Of a stretch of DNA of 5,823 nt, positions 1 to 5,484 are shown in pieces; positions within the stretch are counted from its first letter, which is position 1; every line of letters begins with the position of its first letter. The DNA is from Gorillibacterium sp. GTDB taxonomy: Bacteria > Bacillota > Bacilli > Paenibacillales > NBRC-103111. The translations under genes were made by a program, and so were the position numbers. The notes beneath the pieces were generated by a model that made no database searches, was not told the origin of the DNA, and saw only the letters and a list, made by a program, of their open reading frames with translations. The stretch covers positions 1 through 5,823 of the forward strand of contig JAIMBU010000219.1 in assembly GCA_023511325.1 (NCBI GenBank). Direction: 5' to 3'.

Positions 1-22
1 ATGGCAGTTGCCATCCTTTTTT
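1..22 (+). terminator. Probable rho-independent terminator, cut by the window edge
   Basis: ATGGC and GCCAT form a 5-bp stem around AGTT, followed by CC and a run of six T. The stem may continue to the left of the window, so its full strength cannot be judged. It would end a plus-strand gene lying outside the window, and might also serve the minus-strand transporter transcript. Confidence 0.4.
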
Positions 23-53
23 CACTTGGCTATTATAAACGCCCATGTTGATG

Positions 54-107
54 TCATAAAAACTGGTCATCCAGCTCATCCGCCAAATACCCCATAAAAT
101 ATGGATC
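54..107 (-). pseudogene. Remnant copy of the transporter gene's 3' end
   Basis: Read on the minus strand, this segment encodes MGYLADELDDQFL and a stop, preceded in frame by IDPYF. The neighbouring transporter ends in FDRGRYLADRLDWDEE. The two share YLAD, one variable residue, then LD, and 14 bases (ATCCGCCAAATACC on the plus strand) are identical at 78-91 and 157-170. The copies are 79 bp apart, so the remnant is out of frame with the live gene. No ribosome binding site precedes the ATG at 95. It is best read as the leftover tail of a tandem paralogue, or of an older 3' end displaced by an indel or recombination. Chance similarity is less likely but cannot be excluded over so short a stretch. 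Confidence 0.5.
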
Positions 108-132
108 AATAAGGATCAATGATTTGATTTTT

Positions 133-1470
133 TTACTCCTCGTCCCAGTCAAGGCGATCCGCCAAATACCTCCCGCGATCAAACTCCCCTTGAGCATTCG
201 CAACGATAAGTGTACTGATTGCCGTTCCAGCTACGTTGACTGTAGTTAGTGCCATGTCGACGATAAATTCAACCCCGATTATCAGCGCTAAGCCTTCAGT
301 AGGCAACCCTAATACGGTTAGCATAATCGTTGCCGAGATGGAAGCCGGTCGTGAGACTCCGGCGATTACCAAGGAAATAACAGCGGCGACGATAACAATC
401 TGAATATATTGAGCCATACCCAATTGCACACCATACACCTTGGCAACGAATATGGCGACCACCGCTGGATAAATCCCACAGCAGCCGTTTAAATTGATTG
501 CTGTACCTAGCGACGTCATGAGGCTGGCGATTCGCGGAGCGATTCTCACCCTCTTGATCAGAGTTAATAGCTGGATCGGAAGTGTGGCGTAGCTGCTGCG
601 CGTTGTGAAAGCAACGATCATAACTGGGAGGAGCTTACCCAACAATCGTAAAGGATTTATTCCTACAGACCAGAGAACGATTCCAGCTAACACAATAACT
701 ACTTGAAGCAGACAAGCGATGTAGATCGTGAGGATATATCCGCCGAGCGGCTTGAATGCATATACTCCATATTTTGCTCCCATTGCAGCGGCAAGTCCAA
801 AAACTCCATAGGGTGTCAGTGAGACAATCAGCTTGGTCAGCCGCAATATAATTTTCGCTAAAACATCAAAAAATGCTTTAAAGCTTGCTTTTTCCTTTGG
901 CTTTTGCGCGGTTTCACGAGCTGCAGCGATCACAATCAAGATGGCGAGCACGATAATAGGCATCAGTCTTCCTGCAGCCAGCTCAACAATTGGATTAGTT
1001 GGAATGAGATCGAGAATAACCTTGGTGAGTGTCGGAATATTACTTCCCTCAGACGAATCATTCTGCACAATTCCTGCTCCCGGATCAATGACTATTGCGA
1101 CAAGCATTCCGACTAGAGCTGCTGCTGCTGTAGTACCGAGGAATAAAATGAGTGCTTGCAGCACAATTTTACGAATCGCCTTAAAGTGGTCCTGCAGAGT
1201 GATCATACCTGAAATGATAGTGGATAGGACGAGTGGTATCACTAGCATCTTAACTAAGTTAACATAGATCTGGCCAAAGATGCCGATATTGACCTCCAAG
1301 GCATATCTACCGAATAAAGTACCGAGTAACATACCCACTACCATGGCGAACAGAACCCGAAGGTTAAAGCCAAGTTTTAGCCGAGCAAGCGCATAGAGAA
1401 TCCCAAGAACGCTGAAAGCAGCTAAAAGACTCCAGATATGTGGCCATCTATACTCCAAAATTGTAACCAT
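133..1470 (-). CDS. Cation-coupled symporter of the DAACS/glutamate-transporter fold, TcyP (cystine uptake)-like
   Basis: This is a 445-residue polytopic inner-membrane protein, full length for the family. The order of hallmarks fits the elevator-type glutamate/dicarboxylate symporters: the KMLVIPLV segment in the third helix (74-81), the serine-rich hairpin TTRSSYATLP (289-298), the helix-7 motif INLNGC (325-330), a second hairpin near 371-384, and helix 8 with VDMALTTVNVAG (404-415). The NGC-x-GIYPA stretch (328-336) and the N-terminal layout resemble TcyP more than GltP or DctA, so an amino acid such as cystine is a plausible substrate. Helix 8 keeps the Asp (405) and Asn (412) of the substrate site, but the usual Arg is Leu408. 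The Asp of helix-7 NMDGT is Asn328, and the late helix-8 Asp is Thr416; in archaeal GltPh these Asp residues bind sodium. Substrate and coupling ion are therefore uncertain. The start is the ATG at 1470, preceded by AAAAGGGGGGAA on the minus strand with the G-run 9 bases upstream. It appears monocistronic. Confidence 0.9.
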   Translation of the reverse strand: MVTILEYRWPHIWSLLAAFSVLGILYALARLKLGFNLRVLFAMVVGMLLGTLFGRYALEVNIGIFGQIYVNLVKMLVIPLVLSTIISGMITLQDHFKAIRKIVLQALILFLGTTAAAALVGMLVAIVIDPGAGIVQNDSSEGSNIPTLTKVILDLIPTNPIVELAAGRLMPIIVLAILIVIAAARETAQKPKEKASFKAFFDVLAKIILRLTKLIVSLTPYGVFGLAAAMGAKYGVYAFKPLGGYILTIYIACLLQVVIVLAGIVLWSVGINPLRLLGKLLPVMIVAFTTRSSYATLPIQLLTLIKRVRIAPRIASLMTSLGTAINLNGCCGIYPAVVAIFVAKVYGVQLGMAQYIQIVIVAAVISLVIAGVSRPASISATIMLTVLGLPTEGLALIIGVEFIVDMALTTVNVAGTAISTLIVANAQGEFDRGRYLADRLDWDEE

Positions 1471-1493
1471 GTGCAGGTTCCCCCCTTTTCGGG

Positions 1494-1530
1494 TATTCCT
1501 TCAAATGGTTCCCTAAATCTTGTAGGAATA
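1494..1530 (-). promoter_or_regulatory. Hairpin in the leader of the transporter mRNA
   Basis: TATTCCT at 1494-1500 and AGGAATA at 1524-1530 form a perfect 7-bp inverted repeat with a 23-base loop. It ends only a few bases from the G-rich ribosome binding site at 1480-1489. It could influence translation, but it does not match a T-box, S-box or other leader that I recognise. I found no convincing -35/-10 pair for the transporter. A TATAAT on the minus strand at 1603-1608 has only a poor -35. Confidence 0.25.
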
Positions 1531-1600
1531 GTCAGGTTGTTACTGAAAGAACGAGCAAGAGAAAGCAAGTAACTAAACAACGCTTTAAGTCCCAAGGACG

Positions 1601-1696
1601 CAATTATATGTCTCTTGGAAGGAGTAACTGCATTTCCTACATCTAATTCAACGTTATATGACCCACGTGAGGATTTAACTGCATTTCCTACATCTA
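1601..1696 (+). repeat. Tandem pair of a ~45-bp unit containing a 21-bp exact repeat
   Basis: A 21-bp sequence is identical at 1625-1645 and 1676-1696: TAACTG, then CATTTCC, then TACATCTA. Similarity extends leftward: both copies have TTATATG (1604-1610 and 1654-1660) and a GGA 14 to 15 bases later, just before the 21-mer. The unit is therefore about 50 bp. No ORF with a ribosome binding site spans it. It sits in the 483-bp gene-free gap between the divergently transcribed transporter and exported-protein genes. Confidence 0.8.
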
Positions 1697-1757
1697 GTCG
1701 AGCTTTTTAAGCCGTTTAGGACGAAAGCAGCTGAAATAGATGTACCTTTTACAGTTA
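1676..1757. repeat. Long imperfect inverted repeat (possible foldback element)
   Basis: The second direct copy (1676-1696) is mirrored by an inverted copy at 1737-1757. The outer 6 bp (TAACTG/CAGTTA) and inner 8 bp (TACATCTA/TAGATGTA) match perfectly, and the seven bases between them do not. Within the 40-bp loop, GCTTT and AAAGC can pair again, giving a nested stem. The layout resembles a small palindromic mobile or REP-like unit. I see no transposase and no clear target-site duplication. Confidence 0.6.
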
Positions 1758-1787
1758 TTCAGGAAAAAAATGGTTACTCCAGTGATT

Positions 1788-1808
1788 TAACTGTAGGTTT
1801 TACATTAA
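1788..1808 (+). repeat. Fourth, degenerate copy of the 21-bp repeat
   Basis: TAACTG, seven other bases (TAGGTTT), then TACATTAA keeps the length and ends of the 21-bp unit, with two changes in the last eight bases. It lies 30 bp after the inverted copy and in direct orientation to the first two. The rest of the gap up to the exported-protein gene shows only a short inverted repeat. Confidence 0.5.
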
Positions 1809-1852
1809 CATGACAAGAGTCCGTTTCTTGGCCCATACAAATGAGTTGTCTT

Positions 1853-1883
1853 GGCTTATTTCCCGATGGTGCTCGCATAAGCC
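1853..1883 (+). promoter_or_regulatory. 7-bp inverted repeat upstream of the exported-protein gene
   Basis: GGCTTAT (1853-1859) and ATAAGCC (1877-1883) are perfect inverted arms around 17 bases. They lie about 70 bp before the start codon, where an operator or leader hairpin could be. I could not find a convincing sigma-A promoter here; TTGGCT at 1851 has no good -10 partner. Confidence 0.25.
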
Positions 1884-1944
1884 TAATGATTATTAAGCAG
1901 CAAAAACAAACATACTTTAAGATAAAAAGCAGCAAGTGCATCAT

Positions 1945-1949
1945 GGAGG
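1945..1949 (+). promoter_or_regulatory. Ribosome binding site deciding the start at 1954
   Basis: GGAGG is followed by TTTT and ATG, a short but usable spacing. The in-frame GTG at 1936 would put this GGAGG inside the coding region and has no purine-rich site of its own, so the ATG at 1954 is preferred. Confidence 0.7.
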
Positions 1950-1953
1950 TTTT

Positions 1954-2406
1954 ATGAGAAGAATACTGCTACCCACTGTGTTAATATTCCTTTTGTTTGG
2001 CAACATTTGCACGGCTACGCCTACATTAGAAGAGGTGCCAAGCAAACTTAGCGAACTTAAGAAGAACTTCAGTCCGATTTTCCCTACAGTTAATATCGAT
2101 TGGACACAGGTCATAAAAAAACACAAATATGGTGTAGCTATCATTTACCTGAGCGCTAACGATACATGTATGTTAATTATCGACGAAACAAATGCTAAGA
2201 ACGGAAAAGGTCGAATGACCACCTTAGCGACAGAGCAAGTTTATTCCTATAATGATATCACTTATTACTTTGATCCATGGGCGGATCAATTCCCCTTACC
2301 TGGTGGTATTATTAGATGGACGCAAAGCGATATATATTTTGAAATGAGCAGTATGGAACTCGATTTAAAACAGATGATGGAAATCGCAAGAACCTTAAAT
2401 AAATGA
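1954..2406 (+). CDS. Small exported protein of unknown function
   Basis: The product is 150 residues from the preferred ATG. It opens with two Arg and a hydrophobic core (residues 4-16, ILLPTVLIFLLFG), a typical signal peptide, with possible signal peptidase cleavage after Ala21. The only nearby Cys (19) is not in a proper lipobox, so a lipoprotein is unlikely. The mature part is mixed alpha/beta with a Trp-containing strand (GGIIRW, 117-122) followed by a final amphipathic helix (LDLKQMMEIARTL, 136-148). That ending weakly recalls the DUF4367 type of extracytoplasmic domain, in which a Trp strand precedes an IA-x-SL helix. This is a pattern impression only. The gene stands alone, with repeat-rich gaps on both sides. 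It is probably real, given the GGAGG site, the signal peptide and a continuous, protein-like composition. Confidence 0.75.
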   Translation: MRRILLPTVLIFLLFGNICTATPTLEEVPSKLSELKKNFSPIFPTVNIDWTQVIKKHKYGVAIIYLSANDTCMLIIDETNAKNGKGRMTTLATEQVYSYNDITYYFDPWADQFPLPGGIIRWTQSDIYFEMSSMELDLKQMMEIARTLNK

Positions 2407-2446
2407 AATAACGGCTCAATGCCAAAATTAGTCTTGCCCAAAAACT

Positions 2447-2464
2447 GATGATGGTTTCATCATC
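2447..2464 (+). terminator. Hairpin after the exported-protein gene, possible terminator
   Basis: GATGATG, loop GTTT and CATCATC form a perfect 7-bp stem 41 bases after the stop codon. No T-run follows, so intrinsic termination would be weak. It may instead act as an mRNA 3' end stabiliser. Confidence 0.4.
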
Positions 2465-2502
2465 CTACATAGCGTGTTGCGGACTGTATGGTCGCTATAT
2501 AA

Positions 2503-2530
2503 GCTTCAGCCTGTCTTTTGGAACTGAAGC
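2503..2530. repeat. 7-bp inverted repeat abutting the GGACTC element
   Basis: GCTTCAG (2503-2509) and CTGAAGC (2524-2530) are perfect arms around 14 bases. The right arm runs directly into the first GGACTC header at 2531, so it may be part of the same element. Confidence 0.4.
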
Positions 2531-2656
2531 GGACTCAGGAGACACTATTTGCTCCAAACTGCCTTCTTTTGCGGAGAATCCCGTCATTAACGCCTCTGGA
2601 GTCCGTTAAGTTAATTAATAGCCATTTTCAGAGCGAATAAGGACTCCTGGGTCCGT
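2530..2656. repeat. Inverted intergenic repeat element with three GGACTC headers
   Basis: A plus-strand unit begins at 2530 with CGGACTCAGGAG and continues through TATTTGCTC. A minus-strand unit reads inward from 2655 as CGGACCCAGGAG followed by TATTCGCTC. Over about 29 bases these agree at most positions. A third header, on the minus strand from 2605, reads CGGACTCCAGAGG and is less similar afterwards. Units head to head with short GC-rich tips are typical of dispersed intergenic repeats. I recall similar GGACTC sequences in Paenibacillus intergenic regions but cannot verify this here. No reading frame with a ribosome binding site is present. Confidence 0.6.
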
Positions 2657-2723
2657 TGCTGCTTGGTTTTCCTTTTACGCAAAGGCTAAATCAATTTGGT
2701 ATGGAAGAGCTGTCGCACTTGGC

Positions 2724-2751
2724 TTGACAATTCGTCGTTAATATTAAGAAT
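2724..2751 (+). promoter_or_regulatory. Promoter-like site facing the hairpin and tandem repeat
   Basis: A perfect -35 TTGACA (2724-2729) is followed after 16 bp by AAGAAT (2746-2751), four of six matches to the -10 consensus. Transcription would start at about 2758, just inside the 14-bp hairpin, and run into the 18-bp tandem repeat. No protein-coding gene lies downstream on this strand, so any product would be a short RNA. The weak -10 makes this tentative. Confidence 0.3.
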
Positions 2752-2755
2752 CATA

Positions 2756-2802
2756 AAAGATCGCATTTCTTAAGCCGTATGGCCAAATGAAATGCGATCT
2801 TT
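2756..2802. terminator. Strong 14-bp perfect hairpin, possible bidirectional terminator
   Basis: AAAGATCGCATTTC (2756-2769) pairs perfectly with GAAATGCGATCTTT (2789-2802). The 19-base loop holds a further GCC-GTAT-GGC stem. A-runs on the left and T-runs on the right let it serve either strand, though both U tracts are short (three to four). It sits between the convergent exported-protein and kinase genes, a normal place for a shared terminator. Confidence 0.6.
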
Positions 2803-2812
2803 CTCATGTTTT

Positions 2813-2938
2813 GATCGTATACGTTAATTCGAACGTATACATTAATTCGAACATATACATTAATTCGATCGTATAAGTTAACTCAACCGTATAAATTAAT
2901 TCGATCGTGTACGTTAATTTAATCGTTTGGATTAATAA
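2813..2938. repeat. Tandem array of seven 18-bp repeats
   Basis: Seven head-to-tail units start at 2813, 2831, 2849, 2867, 2885, 2903 and 2921, with consensus GATCGTATACATTAATTC. The first three are nearly identical and the last is the most diverged. There are no spacers. The unit is built from short palindromes (CGATCG, GTATAC, TTAA). Between copies 1 and 2, GTATACGTT and AACGTATAC form a perfect 9-bp inverted repeat (2817-2840). Forward frames that could give a six-residue repeat are broken by stops. One minus-strand frame stays open through the array but has no start or ribosome binding site ahead of it. It is therefore a non-coding minisatellite or protein-binding iteron array. Confidence 0.9.
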
Positions 2939-2998
2939 GTTGCTTAAGAAACCTGAAGTGGAGAATTTGGATGTCGAACGTAGAGTTTACGTGGCACC

Positions 2999-3047
2999 TT
3001 TGAAATGGCATCTTTTCCTTCCTCTAATCAGAGGATGCCATTTCAAA
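2999..3047. terminator. 14-bp perfect hairpin downstream of the kinase gene
   Basis: TTTGAAATGGCATC (2999-3012) pairs perfectly with GATGCCATTTCAAA (3034-3047). The loop holds a second stem, CCTCT-AATC-AGAGG (3021-3034, sharing one base). It lies about 70 bases past the kinase stop on the minus strand and is the best candidate for ending that transcript. Neither strand has a proper T-run after it. Confidence 0.5.
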
Positions 3048-3118
3048 AGCGCCCGAAGCCGATATGCAAATTCGCAACGGCATAGGTTTCTTACACAGCC
3101 TAATGCTATATTATTTCA

Positions 3119-4072
3119 TCAACGCTCGATATGGGCTTTTCCTTCGATCGCAGCCTCTGCTTCTTCCTTGGTAGGAAGACCTTCCCAGTCCCCTTCCACT
3201 TGAACAGCCATCGAACCAAGCAGATTGCCAAAGCGTACAGCCTCGACGAGTTCTTGCCCTTTCAACAGACCTGATAATAATCCGGCGCAAAAGGCATCGC
3301 CTGCTCCAACCGTATCGACAACCTGTTCCACTCGGAAGATGGGAACGGACTGAACGCTATCCTTGGTGATGATGTAGGTTTTTTGATCCGCCTTAAGAAT
3401 GGTCGTTACACCTTCCAAACCTTGCAAACGGGAGATAATCGCCTGCTCATCATCCGTCGCCCACAATAGTTTAAGCTCGTCGAGACCTGGCAAGAAAATA
3501 TCCACTTCCTCAGCAAGCGGCAGCAACACCTCACGGGCTGCTTCCACGCTCCACAGCTTCAATCTCAAGTTTGGATCAAAGGTTACCTTGACCCCGTTAC
3601 TACGTGCGATGCGTACCGCTTCCTTGACGGTTGCTCTGGCCGACTCACCAATTGCCATGGTAATACCCGTTACATGCAGTATCTGTGCACTAGCAATATA
3701 AGCTTCGTCCAAATCCTCCGGACGGATCATACTGGCTGCCGAATAACGACGATTATAATAAACGGATGATTTACCAGCAATCTTTTCCCGCAGCATAATT
3801 CCCGTTGGTCCTCTGTCCGAAAGCTGAGCTCGCGAAACATCTACACCCTCGCCACGCAGCTTTTTAAGTATCGTTCGACCGAATGGGTCACTGCCCAAAT
3901 GTCCAAACCAACCCACCTTATGTCCAAGCCGCGCAAGGCCAATCGCGACATTGGTTTCTGCACCGCCAAATAATGATTTTAAATAGGATGAATGCTCGAT
4001 TCCCTTGGACTCGGCTGGGATCAGAAGTGCCATGGATTCTCCAAAGGTAACGATTTCTGGATTTTGCTTCAA
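3119..4072 (-). CDS. kdgK: PfkB-family sugar kinase, probable 2-keto-3-deoxygluconate kinase
   Basis: The enzyme would phosphorylate 2-keto-3-deoxygluconate with ATP to KDPG in the cytoplasm, a step in pectin and uronate breakdown feeding the KDPG aldolase reaction. From the chosen TTG start it has 317 residues, the normal family length. Visible motifs are the first PfkB signature GGAETNVAIGLARLG (36-50), the substrate-side YYNRR (105-109) followed by SAAS, FDPNLRLKLW (165-174), LPGLDELKLL (194-203), and the second signature DTVGAGDAF (253-261) with catalytic Asp259. The YY-x-R and DPNLR-x-KLW pairing is what favours KDG kinase over fructokinase or ribokinase. One oddity is that the usual K-x-G-x-x-G strand before the second signature reads ILKADQKTYII (225-235), without the glycines. 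The frame is open to a GTG at 4135, but those 21 extra residues (many Asn, Lys and Arg) lack family similarity, and GAGAGGG lies 11 bases before the TTG. It follows the glycosyltransferase by 78 bp and is probably co-transcribed with it. Confidence 0.85.
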   Translation of the reverse strand: MKQNPEIVTFGESMALLIPAESKGIEHSSYLKSLFGGAETNVAIGLARLGHKVGWFGHLGSDPFGRTILKKLRGEGVDVSRAQLSDRGPTGIMLREKIAGKSSVYYNRRYSAASMIRPEDLDEAYIASAQILHVTGITMAIGESARATVKEAVRIARSNGVKVTFDPNLRLKLWSVEAAREVLLPLAEEVDIFLPGLDELKLLWATDDEQAIISRLQGLEGVTTILKADQKTYIITKDSVQSVPIFRVEQVVDTVGAGDAFCAGLLSGLLKGQELVEAVRFGNLLGSMAVQVEGDWEGLPTKEEAEAAIEGKAHIER

Positions 4073-4083
4073 TTTAACGTCAA

Positions 4084-4090
4084 CCCTCTC
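4084..4090 (-). promoter_or_regulatory. Ribosome binding site supporting a TTG start for the kinase
   Basis: GAGAGGG on the minus strand lies 11 bases before the TTG at 4072. It would fall inside the coding region if the GTG at 4135 were used. The spacing is slightly long, so the TTG call is favoured but not certain. Confidence 0.5.
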
Positions 4091-4150
4091 TAATGGACTA
4101 TTGCTATTATTGCGTTTATTGTTTGCTCTGTACACTTAAATAGACTTTTA

Positions 4151-5389
4151 TTACCTAGCTCTTGAGGATAGCTTAAGGGGCAGTCGCTTGCAGCAGAAGC
4201 TGATTACATCAACGATCACTGCCGAGACAATCAGCATCAGGAAAGGCATCATGCCATAAGTATAGCGTGTTTCGGGAATAAATAGCAGTTGGATGCCCAG
4301 AAGTAAAAAGAAATGTACAGCCAGAAACTGATACGGTTTCTTGATAAACGGCATGACGACAGCAAGAACCATCCCCACATAAACGAGAAGCTTGTGCAGC
4401 ATGCGGAGAAGTACCTCATAAGCGGGAAAGTGAAGGTAGCGGAAATAATAGTCAGCATAAATCCCTCTGAGGAACAAATACTTCAGCTTACCAATGGTGA
4501 ACCATCGAATCCACAAACCCGGATCTTCCCTCAGTCCAGCTTTCACTCTTTCTATTCCTACTTGTGTTTGTTTGCTGTAATCTACGGTACTCCAGTCAAT
4601 GGTACCCCGATTGTAAGGATCCGTTCCGCCCAGAAAGGGATTCCCCGAGCCATTAGATAGCAGGATAAACTCGTTTAGGGTAATCAGATTGCGAATCCAC
4701 CAAGGCAACATGACCAGAGCAAAAGCACCAGCACCAAACAAGATCTGCTTGAGAAAAAGCTTGTGATGGCGCGCCCACAGGAACAAGTAAGGAACGATGG
4801 TAATGATGATCGTATTCGGGCGGACAAGCGTAGCTAACGCTGCTAGCACTCCGGCAATGACGTGATCTCTTGTTCGGTTGTTCTGAATCATCTTAACCTG
4901 ATAATAGACGGCCGCCAGCAATAAGACCAAGAACATATTCTCTGTCAAGATGAGTCCGGCTACAAAAAGATTAGGTCCGTAGATCGCCGCCATTATCGCA
5001 GCGATTAGGCCTGTCCAGCGATTGAACAGTGTCTGCCCGATTCGATAGATAAACCAGATAGCACCAACCGAGAAAAAGCAGTTAAAGATGCGGACGATAT
5101 CATTCACCCGTTCGAGATTTGCATAGCCGAACACCTTACAGACAACAACGAGAAACAAGGGGAAACCAGGAGACACCTCGGCATTAGGAACCTCCGACTT
5201 ATATCCGTAAACGCCATCTTCAATCCATTGAATCGCTAGGACCGTGTAAAAATGCTGATCGTTCTTGACCTCTGGAAAGTTGTAGTTCGTAACAAAATCA
5301 AGTCGCATGCACAGGGCAATGACGAGAACGAGTACGATTAGATGTTTTGCGGAAGCTTTGAGTACATTTGGGAGTTTAATTAAGAACAT
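4151..5389 (-). CDS. Membrane glycosyltransferase, GT39/PMT (ArnT-like) superfamily
   Basis: This 412-residue polytopic membrane protein belongs to the GT-C fold, whose members transfer a sugar from a lipid-phosphate carrier to a protein, lipid or wall polymer outside the membrane. Helix 1 spans about 17-30. The first extracellular loop carries Asp44 in NDQHFY and the PNAEVSPGFPLFL stretch (68-80), the usual acidic active-site region followed by a Pro-Gly-Pro helix start. Other family marks are LTEN (148-151), a positively charged loop with NNRTRDH (170-176), LVRP (188-191), PWWIRN (229-234), and the C-terminal ETRYTYGMMP (373-382) before the last helix. About ten hydrophobic segments are visible. 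Donor and acceptor cannot be deduced. The ATG at 5389 is well supported: GGAG lies 6 bases upstream. It is first in a likely two-gene unit with the kinase and has its own promoter at 5440-5469. Confidence 0.85.
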   Translation of the reverse strand: MFLIKLPNVLKASAKHLIVLVLVIALCMRLDFVTNYNFPEVKNDQHFYTVLAIQWIEDGVYGYKSEVPNAEVSPGFPLFLVVVCKVFGYANLERVNDIVRIFNCFFSVGAIWFIYRIGQTLFNRWTGLIAAIMAAIYGPNLFVAGLILTENMFLVLLLAAVYYQVKMIQNNRTRDHVIAGVLAALATLVRPNTIIITIVPYLFLWARHHKLFLKQILFGAGAFALVMLPWWIRNLITLNEFILLSNGSGNPFLGGTDPYNRGTIDWSTVDYSKQTQVGIERVKAGLREDPGLWIRWFTIGKLKYLFLRGIYADYYFRYLHFPAYEVLLRMLHKLLVYVGMVLAVVMPFIKKPYQFLAVHFFLLLGIQLLFIPETRYTYGMMPFLMLIVSAVIVDVISFCCKRLPLKLSSRAR

Positions 5390-5439
5390 CCCCTTCTCCA
5401 GAAATTTTCAACAACTGGATAAGTGTACCCCTAAACACA

Positions 5440-5469
5440 ATTATATCGATTTTACCACGTATGTCGCAA
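5440..5469 (-). promoter_or_regulatory. Sigma-A-type promoter for the glycosyltransferase-kinase unit
   Basis: On the minus strand a perfect -10 TATAAT (5440-5445) lies 18 bp after TTGCGA (5464-5469), four of six matches to the -35 consensus. Predicted start is near 5433, giving a leader of about 44 bases to the ATG at 5389. Confidence 0.6.
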
Positions 5470-5484
5470 CAATAAACCGGCAAA

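Noticed and set aside
833..1267. Plus-strand reading frames inside the transporter gene
   Set aside because: They are antisense to a clear membrane transporter, have no ribosome binding sites and have unconvincing compositions.
1471..1620. T-box or SAM riboswitch controlling the TcyP-like transporter
   Set aside because: The leader is short, has only one simple 7-bp hairpin and shows no T-box bulge sequence, S-box core or terminator.
1601..1808. Possible CRISPR or transposon ends from the 21-bp repeats
   Set aside because: Spacing is irregular, one copy is inverted, and there is no transposase or clear target-site duplication, so only a repeat element can be claimed.
1936..1953. GTG start at 1936 for the exported protein
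   Set aside because: It would place GGAGG inside the coding region and put six extra residues ahead of a typical Met-Arg-Arg signal peptide start.
2813..2938. Possible CRISPR array
   Set aside because: The 18-bp units are directly abutting with no spacers, and no cas gene is present.
2907..3203. 98-codon plus-strand reading frame starting at a GTG in the tandem repeat
   Set aside because: It has no ribosome binding site, begins inside the 18-bp array, crosses the 14-bp hairpin and ends overlapping the kinase gene antisense.
4073..4135. N-terminal extension of the kinase to the GTG at 4135
   Set aside because: The added residues are Asn/Lys/Arg-rich with no family similarity, and the ribosome binding site lies inside this stretch, before the TTG at 4072.
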